Positions 10,284 through 23,438 of a DNA stretch of 64,000 nt are shown here, in pieces. Source of the stretch: Humulus lupulus (taxonomy: Eukaryota; Streptophyta; Magnoliopsida; Rosales; Cannabaceae); assembly GCF_963169125.1 (NCBI RefSeq), contig NC_084795.1, forward strand, positions 277,584,122 through 277,648,121, read 5' to 3'. Both the position numbers and the translations under genes were made by a program. Position 1 is the first letter of the stretch. The number at the start of each line of letters is the position of its first letter. Below the pieces are notes generated by a model that was given only the letters and a program-made list of their open reading frames with translations, did not search any database and was not told the origin of the DNA.

Positions 10284-10770
10284 TCACAAACTAATCTGGT
10301 CTCTTCTGGTCTCACTGGCACGACCTTGAGTGGTGTCAACCACACTGGCTAAGAATTCAGTGCAACCCCCTTGCAATAGATCTCTAGCCCTCAAAACAGA
10401 AATCATAGGTATGTGGGGTCCATGCACAGTACCAACAAACACAAAAGGATCATCACCTTCAGGCTCAAAGGTGACTATCTTCCTTCTGCAATCTATGGTT
10501 GCCCCATACTTCACTAACCAATTCATACCCAGAATCATATTGAAGTCAGTCATAACTAACTCTATCAAATCCACTGACAACTTTTTTCCCTCCACTGTCA
10601 CTGGGAAAAATCTAACCCATCTCTTGGATACCACTAACTCCCCAGTGGATAATAAAGTTCCAAACCCCACAGCATAATAATCACATGGTCTACATAGTTT
10701 ATCAATAATTCTACTAGCAATAAAAGAATGCGTAGCACCATAATCAATCAAAACATTATAAGGGGTTCCA
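10284..10770 (-). pseudogene. Aspartic protease of chromovirus E
   Basis: Retroviral-type protease domain. The active-site loop is IDYGATHSF where D-S-G-A is expected, so the catalytic-loop serine is replaced by tyrosine. Downstream MILGMNWLVKYGATIDC is typical of chromoviral proteases. The frame runs on into VCEFLDVFPD, the protease-RT linker, and stops at the junction with element A. A stop separates it from the gag zinc knuckle. Confidence 0.85.
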
Positions 10771-10781
10771 GCACTAAGAAG

Positions 10782-11080
10782 CTAACCTGTAACTACTGGG
10801 GGAGAAGCCTCAGCTTCTGCTTGTGTCAATGCAAACACTCGAGCTGGGTCCGAGCTGTCCGCCTTCCTGGGTTCTTCTGTTCTTGCCTTGGGGCAATCTT
10901 TCTTGAGATGACCCACTGCTCCACACAAAAAGCTGGCCTTTGCCCTACACTCTCCCAAATGACGCCTCTTGCATCTAGGGCATTCAGGACGAGTCTTCCA
11001 GGCCTCACTACCACCTTGACGACCCATTGAAATACCACGGGGTCGCCTATCAGGACCTGGAGCTGGGAAGGTGTCGGGAA
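10782..11080 (-). pseudogene. Gag zinc-knuckle region of chromovirus E
   Basis: The C-terminal part of gag. Contains CPRCKRRHLGECRAK followed by a CCHC knuckle, SFLCGAVGHLKKDCP, in which the first cysteine is now serine. The rest of gag continues on the far side of copia element D at 23439, and the target duplication ccttc (11081-11085) marks the break. Confidence 0.82.
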
Positions 11081-11085
11081 CCTTC

Positions 11086-12942
11086 TGTTGGGGTTTTATG
11101 CCCTAATTAAAACTCAAATTCTTTGTAATCTCATTTTATTATCAATAAAAGAATATAAATTATTTTTTGACTTGGTCAATCACTTTGCTCACATGTTTTA
11201 TTTTCATGATTATTTGTTTAATATAAACTTCTATTAAATCCCGAGCATATAGCTAATCTTATTTATAGTGACGTAATCACAGTGGAATATAAATATGATT
11301 ATATGTTCAAAATAAGTTAGTCCTAAGATTAGTCAGTGCATCGGGTTTACACTGACTTGCCAATCTACGATATGATCTACTTACACATTACAGTGTTATG
11401 TTCTTTCCAGAACATTAGCAAAGTAGATAAGATCGGGTGTATTTGTTACATCGGACAGGACCGATATTGACAGTTGATAAGATAAGTAAGCATACCGTTA
11501 TTATCTATTCTAGTCATATCATATAGTTGACCATAGGTCAATTCAATCTTAATTCTGAGTGGTTAGTATTCTAACTGATTGTATTATTTGAGTTCTTTGA
11601 CTTGTTCGTTACCAGCTTACCCTACGGACTAGCCCATACTTACATCTTGGGAACTCAGTAGTATAATTGAGTGGGAGTGTTAATCATAGATACGAACATC
11701 TATAGCTTCTGATGAAGAAGTGAAATGATGGTTTCCTTTTAGTTTGGTTCAAGGTGTTAAATGATAGAGATCTCATTTCTGTAATTAAATTAGTTTACTG
11801 AAATATCATTTACAAGGAACTAAGTGTTTTAAGGATAAAATACAATGAGGGGTAAAACGATATTTTAGTCCTATCTCATTGTAGACCGTCTATAGAGGAT
11901 TGAGTGACAATAATGGTTGTAACAATGGATAATTAATAGCGTATCTATATTTGTTATAGAGCATTCTATGAATTCAAGAGTGCAATTCCAAGTTTATAGT
12001 GGAGTCACGAGGAATTAATAAGTTAGTAAATTTATTTGTTAGATTTATGATAACTTATTAGAGCTTGATTTCATAGGCCCATGGTCCCCATTGTACCTTG
12101 GATAAAATCATCTAGATAGTCTCAATTAATTGAATTAATCATTAATTAGAATTATCAAAGTTGACCAGGTCAATTTTGGATAGTTTCACAGAGTTGTGTA
12201 ATCTTGAGAAGAAAAGAGAAATTATGGCAGATTTATTAATTAAGATAAATTGGTATCTAAATTAATAAATAAATTTAAATCAAGGTTCAAATTATAAATA
12301 ATTAATTTGATAAAGGATTTAAATAATTATTTAATTAATTAAATCAATAGAAAATAATACAGACCTTGATTTTAAGTCCAATGGGCTTATAATCAAATGG
12401 GAAATTTCACGGGCCTATAGCCCATGATAATTTCGACCTAGGGCTTCAAAATGACTATTATTTTATTGATTTTTTAATTAAATTAAATTTCCTAATTGAG
12501 TCTATAAAATGAGTGCTTAGAGAGAAGTCAAAACAATAAGTTTGATAAGTCACAAGTCATATTTTCTGATAGTTTTAGATTCTCTCTAAACACAAGTCTT
12601 TTTCTAAACCTCTTTGTTATTTTCTCTTCTTCTCTCTATATCTATCTCATGTGTTGAGAATTGCCCACACTAGTCTAGGTGGTTCTAAGGATACATTGGA
12701 AGATTGTGAAGAAAATAGAAGATCGTTCAGTTTCTTGATAATACTCTGCGACAAAAAGGATACAATGGTTAGAGAAACTGAAGGAATGACTCTTAATTCC
12801 GCTGCGTATACTGTAAGTATTATATTATTTGTTTCTCTTTGAATTCAATTTTAGAAACATGTTTTAGGCTATCTCGTATTAATTTGTTTAATATTAGATA
12901 TACATGAAAATAAATCAAGATCATGTATAAGCTAATCCAACA
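11086..12942 (+). repeat. 5' LTR of copia D
   Basis: 1857 bp, TGTTGGGG to TAATCCAACA, with TATAAAA at 12503-12509 as likely promoter. Near-identical to the 3' copy once solo LTR H is removed. Confidence 0.93.
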
Positions 12943-12944
12943 AC

Positions 12945-12957
12945 TGGCATCAGAGCC
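12945..12957 (+). promoter_or_regulatory. Primer-binding site of copia D
   Basis: TGGCATCAGAGCC, two bases after the 5' LTR, one mismatch from the initiator-Met site TGGTATCAGAGC. Confidence 0.85.
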
Positions 12958-15309
12958 TTTGGTAATCTTTATTTTCATGCATGAACATGTTTAAAATTGG
13001 ATTATTTGATATGTTTGAATAATTGGATGGTTTTCATGTTTTTATGAAACATATTGATTTTATGTGAATTTTAGCAATTTTTAGGTTATTTTGTTGTGTT
13101 TTTTATGCTATTAAATTTTTTATATGCTTTATTTTGTATAAAACATGTTAAAAATTAATTAGAAAATGGTTTTGGTTTGAAAAATTGCTCAAAAAATTTT
13201 TTTGGAAAAATTTGGCTTGGCTCCCATGCGCGCGCGCACGCCAGCCACCAGCGTGAATAGTACCACGGGTACTATTCATCTTTTTTTTTTTTTTTTTTAA
13301 ATTAAAATTTGTTGAAATAAATTATTTATAATCAAAACCAAAAATATCTTTTTTTTTTGTTTTATCATTTAATTTTTTTTTTTAAAAAATATGATATTTT
13401 TGTTAGCTGAGATTTAAATAATTAGATATTTTCTACAAATATTCAAATTCAAATTTAAAAATCAACTAACAACTTAATTTTAAATCTTTTAATATATTAA
13501 AATATTATAATTATGATATCAGATATTTAAGATATTTTCATTTAAAATCTTGATATTTTTATTGAATCTTTATTTGAAAATATAAATATCTTTTTATTCT
13601 ATAGTTTTTAATATTTAAATTATTTGAAATTTGAACATTGTTAGTTAGATATTTTTATGGATATTTGAATTTGTTTAACTATTTGAGATATTTTAGAGTT
13701 GTTATAACTATTTGTATTTTATTATTTTTAAATGGTTAAAATATTAGGTAATAGTTGTAACAACACAAGATATTTTGGAAAATAGTTTAGATATTGATTT
13801 TAAAATTTAAAATTGGTTAAATTTTGAAAAATATCATTTTTTTCAGCCAATTAACAAAATATTTTTTTTAATAAATGAGATTTAAATTAACTTTGGTTAA
13901 TTGTTGATAAATCCTATTTAAATTAAATTAATATTTTTTTTCAAATTAACTTAAAACCAAGTTGATTGTTGATAAATGAAATTTAAATTAACTATTGTTA
14001 ATTGTTGATAAATTTCATTTAAATTGACTTATTTTTTGTAAAAATTTAATTAATTTGAATTTTTTTTAATAAATTCTAGATAATTAATTGTGGTATTTTT
14101 GCAAATGAAATAAATTGTGGTATTTTTGCATAAATTCATAGAATTGTTCATATAGTAACATGATTAGGCTCATCCAATTATAACATGTATGTTTGCACTA
14201 TATGTGGTATTTTTGCAATTGGGCTTAGATGCATATAGTGGCTCATATGTTTGTTAGATATATGATATTTTGTCAAATAAAATATTCATAAAATGATAGG
14301 TTTTATTTGGGCCCATTAGAAAATGTAAAGTTTAAATTCCTCTCTTGTGGGTGATTCCACTTGTGAAGACCCATTTACTTTGCATGACTATAATGGGCAT
14401 AATCAATTAATAACAATTAATAAAACGAAGGTTTAAATTCCTGTCTTTTGGACCTTGTATGGAAGATAGGGGGCATTTGTAGTGGGAACGACATACTGGA
14501 CCCAACCCTCCTCCATACAAGCCCAATTGTTAAGGCCCATTTACCTGAGTTGGACTTAATTGTATATGTTCATTATATTAGTTAAATCTAAATATTGATT
14601 AGCAACAAATTAATTGAATTTGTTTCAATGTGACACTTTAGAATTAATAAGGAATTATAGAACTTTGGTTTTAAAAAAATTTAATCTGTTTAATTTTTTT
14701 GGGGAAACCATAGTCATTAATTTTCTAAAAATAAATAATAAAAATACTATTTTAATTTTATAATGAGCTTATTTTAAGGATTTTATTCGATCTCCAGCGT
14801 TGGTTTAACATAGTCAATAACTTAATGGGGCCTCGAGGTGCTTTGATTCGTCCCCCTACGGAAGGTGTTCAATAGTTATTTTGACAAGGTTGGATTTCGA
14901 AAGATAGATAATTATAGGTCAAATTCTACTAGACTCACCCCTACTGCGACTACTAGGACTAAATCTATGATTATTGAAACCGTGGGTCTAGCTCATAAAA
15001 TAAGAGATTTTGTTTTCTTATTTTGATCGAATAGTAGGTTGTTAATAGTTGTGTCCATTATTAAATGAGTTTACAACTCTATTTAACTAGTGGTGTTTTT
15101 GACTCTCGCCAACCGGGACAATGATATCATAGATTAGTTAAAAACCTAAAGAAATAGAGATATGATTGTTTTTGGTATTTTTTTTCTCATATCTTACATA
15201 TTTTTGGTATATGTTGTGCTATTTCTTGAAATTTGTGTGAATAGAAGTTTTATTGAGCAAATGTGATTGATTTCTATTTTATTGATAATTTGTAGTTTTA
15301 AGTTAAGTA
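12958..15309 (+). other. Long AT-rich leader of copia D
   Basis: About 2.35 kb between primer-binding site and gag start with no convincing coding sequence. It is strongly AT-rich, with runs of T (for example 13281-13299) and repeated words such as TTAATTGTTGATAAAT near 13900-14010 and TTGTGGTATTTTTGCA near 14085-14130. Unusually long for a copia leader. Confidence 0.7.
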
Positions 15310-15867
15310 GTGTCTGTGTATACTCCCATCCTTTCTCAACTTTCGATGGAGAAACTCACTGGAGAAAACTTCTTTAATTGGAAGCAGAATATCAACATAA
15401 TGTTGATTGGTGACAACTCCGAGTTCGTCATGATTGAGGAATCCCTAAAACGAGCATGGTCTCCGCATGTTCTTGATAGCACCGTAAATGCTTGGATAAC
15501 ACCATCTCCGAACGTAAGTTATGGCACCGTCAATTCTCGGATGACATCGTGTCTGCACGTTCGTGATCAACTCAACTATGGTCTGACGCAACTCATGAAC
15601 GAGCTTCAGATTATTGAACCTGTCATGGGTGGACCTAGTAAAGGAGGTCAAAATAAGACTACTGATGTTGTTGCTTATCTAGCTAAGGCTGAAGCTAACC
15701 AAGCTTTGTCTTCGAAAGCTGAAAACAAGAACGAAGGTGGCTTAAAGCTTAGAGTTGGGAACGGAGCGTTCGTTAAGGTCCAAGCTAGAGGAATAGCTCG
15801 TCTGAAGTTCGGAAATAAATACTTTAAAAGATGTATTTTTTTATTCCGGATTTTAGTAGAAATTTAA
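15310..15867 (+). pseudogene. Shortened gag with protease scrap of copia D
   Basis: Starts near LTGENFFNWKQNINIML, the typical copia gag N-terminus. The middle (about 15464-15570) contains an imperfect duplication of a roughly 37-bp unit beginning GCACCGT. The C-terminal third passes from QLMNELQIIEP into GLKLRVGNGAFVKV, which belongs to the protease region, so the zinc knuckle and protease catalytic motif have been deleted. The product could not form a normal capsid. Confidence 0.75.
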
Positions 15868-15878
15868 TTTAAGTTTCC

Positions 15879-16853
15879 ATGTTGCAATTAGAACGATTTG
15901 TTATGACTTTCACAAGTTTTAATATATCTATTTCTTTCAATGGATCACAATTGTGTATTGCATGTTTGGAAAACGGGCTTTATATTCTGCGACCTAACGA
16001 ACCCCTCGCTCTTAACAATGATTTATTCAAAGTAGCTAAACCTAGGACCAATAAATGTCAAAAGACCGATAACAATAATATGACGTATTTATGGCACTTG
16101 AGACTAGGTTACATTTGCTATGATAGGATTCAAAGACTTACAAAGGACGGACCTTTGAGGGAACTCACCTTAGGTGAATTACCTATCTGTGAATCTTGTC
16201 TAGAAGGCAAACTGACCAAGCGTCCATTCTCTGCAAAGGGTGATAGGGCCAAAGAACCACTTGGTCTTGTGCATTCAGATGTTTGTGGACCTTTGAATAT
16301 ACAAGCCAGGGGTGGTTTTGAGTATTTCGTCACTTTCATTGACGATTACTCTAGATACTCATGTCTTTACCTAATGCATAGGAAATCATAAACATTTTCA
16401 AAGTTTCAGGAATTCCTAGCAATGGCTCAGAACCAATTAGGTAAAAGGTTAAAGATCTTGTGATCTGATAGGGGTGGAGAATATTTGGATATGCAGTTCC
16501 AAGATCATTTAACTGAACTTGGGATTTTATCACAACTTACTACCCCAAGTACTCCGCAACAAAATGGTGTAGCGGAACGCCGAAACAATTCTTTATTGGA
16601 AATTGTTAGATGCGTGCTTATTTATTCAACTCTACCAACTTCATTCTGGGGACATGCAATTGAAACCACAAATGACATTCTCAATGTCGTGCCGTCAAAA
16701 TCAATCCCCAAAACACCTTTAGAACGCTGGAATGGTCGTGAACCTAGTTTACGCCATTATAGAATCTGGGGGTGTCCCGCTCACGTCCTAAGGAAAAAGG
16801 AGGGAAAGCTAGAACCGCGAACTGAAGTTTGCATGTTTTTTTGGCTATCCTAA
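15879..16853 (+). pseudogene. Integrase of copia D
   Basis: Includes the pre-integrase zinc region (LWHLRLGYICYDRI with CESCLEGK; the second ligand histidine, normally LGH, is tyrosine) and the catalytic core with VHSDVCGPL, SDRGGEY and QQNGVAERRN. A TAA at about 16390 and a TGA just before SDRGGEY break the frame. Confidence 0.88.
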
Positions 16854-17166
16854 AGGTACTCGGGGTGGACTTTTCTATAGTCATTCAGAAAAGAAAGTGT
16901 TTACTTCTACAAATGCCACTTTTCTAGAAAATGACTATGTCCAGAACTTTAAACCTCACAGCAAAGTAGTTTTAGAGGAGATGGTTAAAGAATTGACTCC
17001 AACCAATGTTCCATCGTCATCAACGTGAGGTGATGATGAAATTCCCACTCTTCATGTAAAACCGACGCAAGTCGATTTAAATGAATAAAGTACCACTGTT
17101 CCTAAGCAAACAGTCACGGAGCCTCGTCGTAGTGGGAGGGTTTCTAGAAACCCAGTTCGTTATGGT

Positions 17167-18387
17167 TTGGATGGTGAAACCAATATGGTTGTTGGGGACA
17201 CTAGTGATGATGATCCATTGTCCTTCAAACAGGCAATGGCTAGCCCTGAAAAGGAACTATGGCTCGAAGCCATGAAACAGGAAATGGAGTCTATGTACTC
17301 AAATTCCGTCTGGGATCTTGTGGAAGCACCTAGTGACTTTAGGGCCATTGGGTGCAAGTGGATCTACAAGAAGAAACGAGGTGTTGATGGAAATATCGAG
17401 ACTTATAAAGCTCGATTAGTGGCAAAGGGTTATACCCAAAGAGAAGGCGTGGACTATGAGGAAATTTTCAGTCCGGTAGCCATGCTCAAATCCATTCGCA
17501 TCCTCCTATCCATAGCAACCGCTCTCAACTATGAGATTTGGCAAATGGCAGCTTTTCTTAATGGAAAGCTTGACGAGGTCATTTATATGGATCAGCCAGA
17601 AGGATTTAAAGTATCTGGACAAGAAGGAAAAGTTTGCAAGTTGAATAGGTCCATCAATGGACTTAAGCAAGCTTCTCGTTCCTGGAATTTTAGGTTTGAT
17701 GAAATAATCAAAACCTATGGCTTTGAACAAAATGTTGATGAGCCCTGTGTTTACCAACTGAAGGAAAATCAAATAGTGGTGTTCCTGGTTCTTTATGTAG
17801 ATGATATCTTACTCATTGGAAACAATGTTAAGAAATTATCAGATGTGAAGAATTGACTGAGCACTCAATTCCAGATGAAGGATTTGGGTGAAGCAAGTTA
17901 TGTTCTAGGTATCCAGATCATCAGGGATAGAAAGAACAAACTTTTAGCTCTATCTCAAGCAGCTTACATTGATAAAGTGCTTGAACGTTTCTCAATGACA
18001 AATTCCAAGAAAGGGCATCTACCGTCCCGCCATGGAATTCATCTTTCAAAGAAGCAGTCTCCCCAGACTCCTGAAGAGGAAGATGCAATGAGAAAAGTTC
18101 TTTACGCATCTGCAGTTGGAAGTCTGATGTATTCCATGTTGTGTATTAGACCAGATATCTGCTATGCAGTGGGAGTAGTGAGCAGGTATCAGTCAAACCT
18201 AGGACCGGAACATTGGATAGCAGTTAAGCATATACTGAAGTATTTGAGACGGACTAGGGATTATATGTTAGTCTACAAGGGTGGTGTTCTGAACCCTGTA
18301 GGCTACACCGATTCAAATTTTCAGACTGATGTCGATGACAGAAAGTCTACCTCTGGAATGGTGTTTACTCTTGGGGTGGAGCTATGA
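17167..18387 (+). pseudogene. Reverse transcriptase of copia D
   Basis: Copia RT with KWIYKKKRGVDGNIETYKAR, AAFLNGKLDEVIYMDQPEGF and the catalytic LYVDDILLIG. A TGA at 17854-17856 follows, and the frame resumes at MKDLGEASYVLGIQI through RPDICYAVGVVSRYQS into RNase H. AFLNG replaces the usual AFLHG/AFLNG motif context without loss of YVDD, so one stop is the main lesion here. Confidence 0.9.
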
Positions 18388-18743
18388 TTTGGAGAAGCGT
18401 ACAGCAGTCTACAATCTTAGATTCCACCATGGAGGCTGAGTACATAGCCGCGTCAGAAGCAGCTAAGGAGATAGTCTGGCTAAAGAAGTTCTATTCGGAT
18501 CTTGGTGTTATTCCATAAATGGATAAACCGCTTGTGTTGTTTTGTGACAATACAGGAGCGATAGCCAACTCGAAAGAACCTCGAAGTCACAAGAGGAGTA
18601 AACATATAGAAAGGAAGTATCACATTATTCGAGAATATGTGTCCAGGGGAGATGTGAAGGTTATGAAGATTGCAACTGAAGACAATCTTGTGGATCCATT
18701 TACAAAGACACTACCAGAAGCTACATTTGATAAGCATATCTAG
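18388..18743 (+). pseudogene. RNase H of copia D
   Basis: Continues from the RT domain in a shifted frame: STMEAEYIAASEAAKE, then FCDNTGAIANSKEPRSHKR and EDNLVDPFTKTLP, the standard copia RNase H blocks. A frameshift at about 18380 and a TAA at about 18518 split it. Confidence 0.88.
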
Positions 18744-18786
18744 GAGATGGGATTAGTAGAATTAAGGCATTAGTTTCAATTAGTGC

Positions 18787-18797
18787 AAGTGGGAGCT
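18787..18797 (+). promoter_or_regulatory. Polypurine tract of copia D
   Basis: CAAGTGGGAGCT directly before the 3' LTR start at 18798. Confidence 0.8.
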
Positions 18798-19794
18798 TGT
18801 TGGGGTTTTATGCCCTAATTAAAACTCAAATTCTTTGTAATCTCATTTTATTATCAATAAAAGAATAGAAATTATTTTTTGACTTGGTCAATCACTTTGC
18901 TCACATGTTTTATTTTCATGATTATTTGTTTAATATAAACTTCTATTAAATCCCGAGCATATAGCTAATCTTATTTATAGTGACGTAATCACAGTGGAAT
19001 ATAAATATGATTATATGTTCAAAATAAGTTAGTCCTAAGATTAGTCAGTGCATCGGGTTTACACTGACTTGCCAATCTACGATATGATCTACTTACACAT
19101 TACAGTGTTATGTTCTTTCCAGAACATTAGCAAAGTAGATAAGATCGGGTGTATTTGTTACATCGGACAGGACCGATATTGACAGTTGATAAGATAAGTA
19201 AACATACCGTTATTATCTATTCTAGTCATATCATATAGTTGACCATAGGTCAATTCAATCTCAATTCTGAGTGGTTAGTATTCTAATTGGTTGTATTATT
19301 TGAGTTCTTTGACTTGTTCGTTACCAGCTTACCCTACGGACTAGCCCGTACTTACATCTTGGGAACTCAGTAGTATAATTGAGTGGGAGTGTTAATTATA
19401 GATACGAACATCTATAGCTTCTGATGAAGAAGTGAAACGATGGTTTCCTTTTAGTTTGGTTCAAGGTGTTAAATGATAGAGATCTCATTTCAGTAATTAA
19501 ATTAGTTTACTGAAATATCATTTACAAGGAACTAAGTGTTTTAAGGATAAAATACAATGAGGGGTAAAACGATATTTTAGTCCTATCTCATTGTAGACCG
19601 TCTATAGAGGATTGAGTGACAATAATGGTTGTAACAATGGATAATTAATAGCGTATCTATATTTGTTATATAGCGTTCTATGAATTCAAGAGTGCAATTC
19701 CAAGTTTATAGTGGAGTCACGAGGAATTAATAAGTTAGTAAATTTATTTGTTAGATTTATGATAACTTATTGGAGCTTGATTTCATAGGCCCAT

Positions 19795-22568
19795 TGTAAT
19801 GCCCCAAATTTCCTAATAAGGTTTAGGACCTTGATTAGGAGGCCGGGAGGGCCATAATTAATTTATTATGGTATTTAATGATTATATGCATGTTTATGTG
19901 AATTATATTATTATATGATGGTGAATGCATGCATATGGGCTCATATTTTAATTGCAAGGGAATTTTGGTAATTTGGCCATTGGGGGCGTGATTGTGTAAT
20001 TTCATGCATATGGGTGAATTATAATTTTACCACATTATATATGGATTGGTTCGAGCCATTCGGCATGAGACGATCATGGGAATGCAAGTTTTTGGTCTAG
20101 TCATAACGGGTTTAAGTTCGGGGCTCGGGGTGAGTCTCGGAGTCACTTTGATGATTAGAACATTACCAGGAATTAAAGGGTAATGGGATATGATTTATGG
20201 GTATTTGAGAATATTGAGAATAGCGGGAATTGGAGAGCGTTAATTATAATTAACGATATAGGTTGGAAATGACGATTTTGCCCTTGGGGTGGCTTTAGGA
20301 ACCTTAAGTGACCTAGGGGTATTTTGGTCATTGGATTGGATTTATATGGACTTTAAGGCTGTAGAAAAAACAGAAACAAAAGAGAGCATCATCATCCTCA
20401 TCCTTCTCTCTTTGTCGTACACCATTTTTCTTCTTTCTTCCTTTGGAATTTTGAGAGCCAATTTGAGGTAACAAGCTAGGAAATCAAGGCTTGGGCTTAG
20501 GGACTTGATTCAGCCATTGAAGGGGATTGAAAACCAAGCTTGAGGTAAGGAAACTCAGCCATGAAAGTCTGGTTATACTCTGTTTTCTTTTAAGTTTCAG
20601 TTTGTGATTTCTTGGTGGTTAGTTGGAATTAATGGAGGTTTGGTTGGTGTCTAACTTGGGTTTTGATGAGGGCGAGTTGTGGATAATGTTTAGTGGTTAA
20701 ATTGGGTGTTAGGTTGAGGTTTGGGACTGGTTTGAAGGTTTGGTTTTGAGGGAAACGCAGGGGAAGAAAATCTGACTGTTGCTGGTTTGCGTAATGTGCC
20801 GCGGCCTGAGTGAGCTTCTGGGCAAGTTTTTGCCTCTGTCTGAGGGTGAGCCGCGGCATGGCTATGGTGAGCCACGGCCCATCAGGGCAGATTTGGCCAG
20901 AAATAGGTTTTTGACTTGGGGATGCTAGCTTAAGGCCTCGGGGTCGGTCCTACTACCCAGTTAAGTGTGGATTGATGTCCCGGAGGCTATATATTGGTTT
21001 GGAAACCTTTGCTTTCATTTTCATTGATGGTATCCTATATTTTTGGTTATGACTAGGTGACCGCTAAAGGACTAAAAGCTGATCGTTCTCAAAGGTCGTT
21101 TCTTTTGTTAATTCTTGCTCGAACCCAAGGTAAGAAAACTGCACCCCATATGTGACATGCGTGGCTGTGATTGATGCATGTTGGACATTGAATGTAAACA
21201 TTGATAGCATAATGAATGCTTGGAAATCTTGCCCATTTGCATATGGTTATTATTGAGGCATGCTGGATGTTTAAGTGTGATGCATGTGATGCACGAGAAA
21301 TATGTGGTTAGGGCATGCCATGAACGATGAATATGAGATTGGTCAGAGCTTGAGTCTCTGTGTTTGTGCATGATTGTAATTATTCTAGCAACTGTTTAGT
21401 AAGCATGTTGAATGCCCTATTCTTGGATAATTGGCATATGATATACATTGATAGCATTGCTTACCTGTGCATGGAACTGACTAACTAGTCAGATTTGGCA
21501 AAGGTGTTAGTATCAACTGTGAAGCTGTGACTCACCAGTCAAGTTTGGCAGTGGTACTGGGCACTGGTCACATTGCGCTGACTAATTAGTCAGAACGACT
21601 TTACCATGTATCACGCAAGCTAACAGAGATTAGATCTAATCGACTATCAGCATTGAATGACTCAAAGAGCATTAATGCCAGACCGACCTCAAGGGTCGAT
21701 GAACATTATAAGCGCTTGAAGGTTAGAGGCTTACTCAATAGCCACCCTTCCATTTGAATTAGTGACTTGCTTGTCAGTCACTCAGTATGGTTTACCAGAA
21801 CCTGTTGAAGGCTAGTGGCTACCCAACAGCCACTCTTCCATGTGAATTAGTGACTTTCTTGCTAGTCACTCAGTATGGTTTACCAGAACCAATTGAAGGC
21901 TAAAGGCTTACAAAATAGTCACCCTTCCATTTGAATTAGTGACTCACCTGTCGGTCACTCAGCATGGTTTATCAGAACCTTAAGTGTTGCGACACTCATC
22001 TGATTAGGATTGACTTGATAGTCCTCCAATCAGAAGGCCATGATTTCTTATCCTGGATACCTCAGCATTTGTTGGAATTCATTTGCATGCTGAATAGAGC
22101 TATGATTGCTAGGCATGCCAGATATGATTTGATGTCATGTTATGACTGTTTATGAGCATATGAGTTTTCTTGCTGAGCTTCGGCTCACGGGTGCTTTGTG
22201 GTGCAGGTAAAGGCAAGAGGAAGCTGGGCCATCCTTGAGTTGGAGAGCTTAGGTGATGACGTGTACATATGCAGCTGCTCGACCAATACTTGGGCGAGGT
22301 TTGAAAGTGGAACTAGGGCTGAACCCTGTTTTGCCGCTTAGATCGGCCTGTTGTAAACACTTTCTTGTAATAAACTCTGAAATTATATTTCTGGGATCCC
22401 AATGTATACAGTAAACGTTCTAGTGAAACGTTATATCCTAACCAAAGTTTTTAACCCCTAAACCGCTAATCATACTTAGTTACACGTTTATGGCCAAACG
22501 ACTCGATTAGCGAGTTTAGCACTGTTTGCAATGCGCACTGTAGCGGTCCCTGGAGTTGGGGCGTTACA
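19795..22568 (+). mobile_element. Solo LTR H (chromovirus E family, 2774 bp)
   Basis: Starts TGTAATGCCCC and ends GGGGCGTTACA, an extended inverted terminus. Flanking duplications are cccat (19790-19794) and ctcat (22569-22573), one mismatch. The 3' portion (cgtttatggcc..., gattagcgag...) is homologous in reverse complement to the LTR of element E at 33974-34070, so H is a relative of E. It carries CGCG dyads (20800-20876) and a three-unit tandem repeat. Confidence 0.88.
21716..21981 (+). repeat. 88-89 bp tandem repeat in solo LTR H
   Basis: Three units starting TTGAAGG at 21716, 21804 and 21893, each containing CCACYCTTCCAT, GAATTAGTGACT and GTCACTCAG. Related short words occur in the E LTR at 34480-34620. 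Confidence 0.85.
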
Positions 22569-23438
22569 CTCATGGTCCCCATTGTACCTTGGATAAAATC
22601 ATCTAGATAGTCTCAATTAATTGATTTAATCATCAATTAGAATTATCAAAGTTGACCAGGTCAATTTTGGATAGTTTCACAGAGTTGTGTAATTTTGAGA
22701 AGAAAAGAGAAATTATGGCAGATTTATTAATTAAGATAAATTGGTATCTAAATTAATAAATAAATTTAAATCAAGGTTCAAATTATAAATAATTAATTTG
22801 ATAAAGGATTTAAATAATTATTTAATTAATTAAATCAATAGAAAATAATACAGACCTTGATTTTAAGTCCAATGGGCTTATAATCAAATGGGAAATTTCA
22901 CGGGCCTATAGCCCATGATAATTTTGACCTAGGGCTTCAAAATGGCTATTATTTTATTGATTTTTTAATTAAATTAAATGGCCTAATTGAGTCTATAAAA
23001 GGAGTGCTTAGAGAGAAGTCAAAACAATAAGTTTGATAAGTCACAAGTCAGATTTTCTGATAGTTTTAGATTCTCTCTAAACACAAGTCCTTTTCTAAAC
23101 CTCTTTGTTATTTTCTCTTTTTCTCTCTATATCTATCTCATGTGTTGAGAATTGCCTACACTAGTCTAGGTGGTTCTAAGGATACATTGGAAGATTGCGA
23201 AGAAAATAGAAGATCGTTCAGTTTCTTGATAATACTCTGCGACAGAAAGGATACAAGAGTTAGAGAAACTGAAGGAAGGACTCTTAATTCCGCTGCGTAT
23301 ATTGTAAGTATTATATTATTTGTTTCTCTTTGAATTCAATTTTAGAAACATGTTTTAGGATATCTCGTATTAATTTGTTTAATATTAGATATACATGAAA
23401 ATAAATAAAGATCATGTATAAGTTAATCCAACACCTTC

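Larger units (their letters stand above)
11086..23433 (+). mobile_element. Ty1/copia element D
   Basis: Complete in outline: 5' LTR, primer-binding site, long leader, gag, integrase, RT, RNase H, purine tract, 3' LTR. Perfect 5-bp duplication ccttc at 11081-11085 and 23434-23438. The order integrase before RT is diagnostic for copia. Comparing LTRs by eye gives about 33 differences in 1857 bp (roughly 1.8%), excluding the solo LTR H inside the 3' copy. Stops and a shortened gag make it non-autonomous today. Lineage not assigned; LTR length is compatible with Tork/Angela types. Confidence 0.93.
18798..23433 (+). repeat. 3' LTR of copia D, interrupted
   Basis: Same sequence as 11086-12942 but split at 19794/22569 by solo LTR H. 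The LTR resumes at 22574 and ends TAATCCAACA at 23433. Confidence 0.92.

Noticed and set aside
12651..12842. 63-codon ORF, also present at 23142-23333
   Set aside because: Same place in both LTRs of copia D; it is in the transcribed leader (R/U5) and has no domain.
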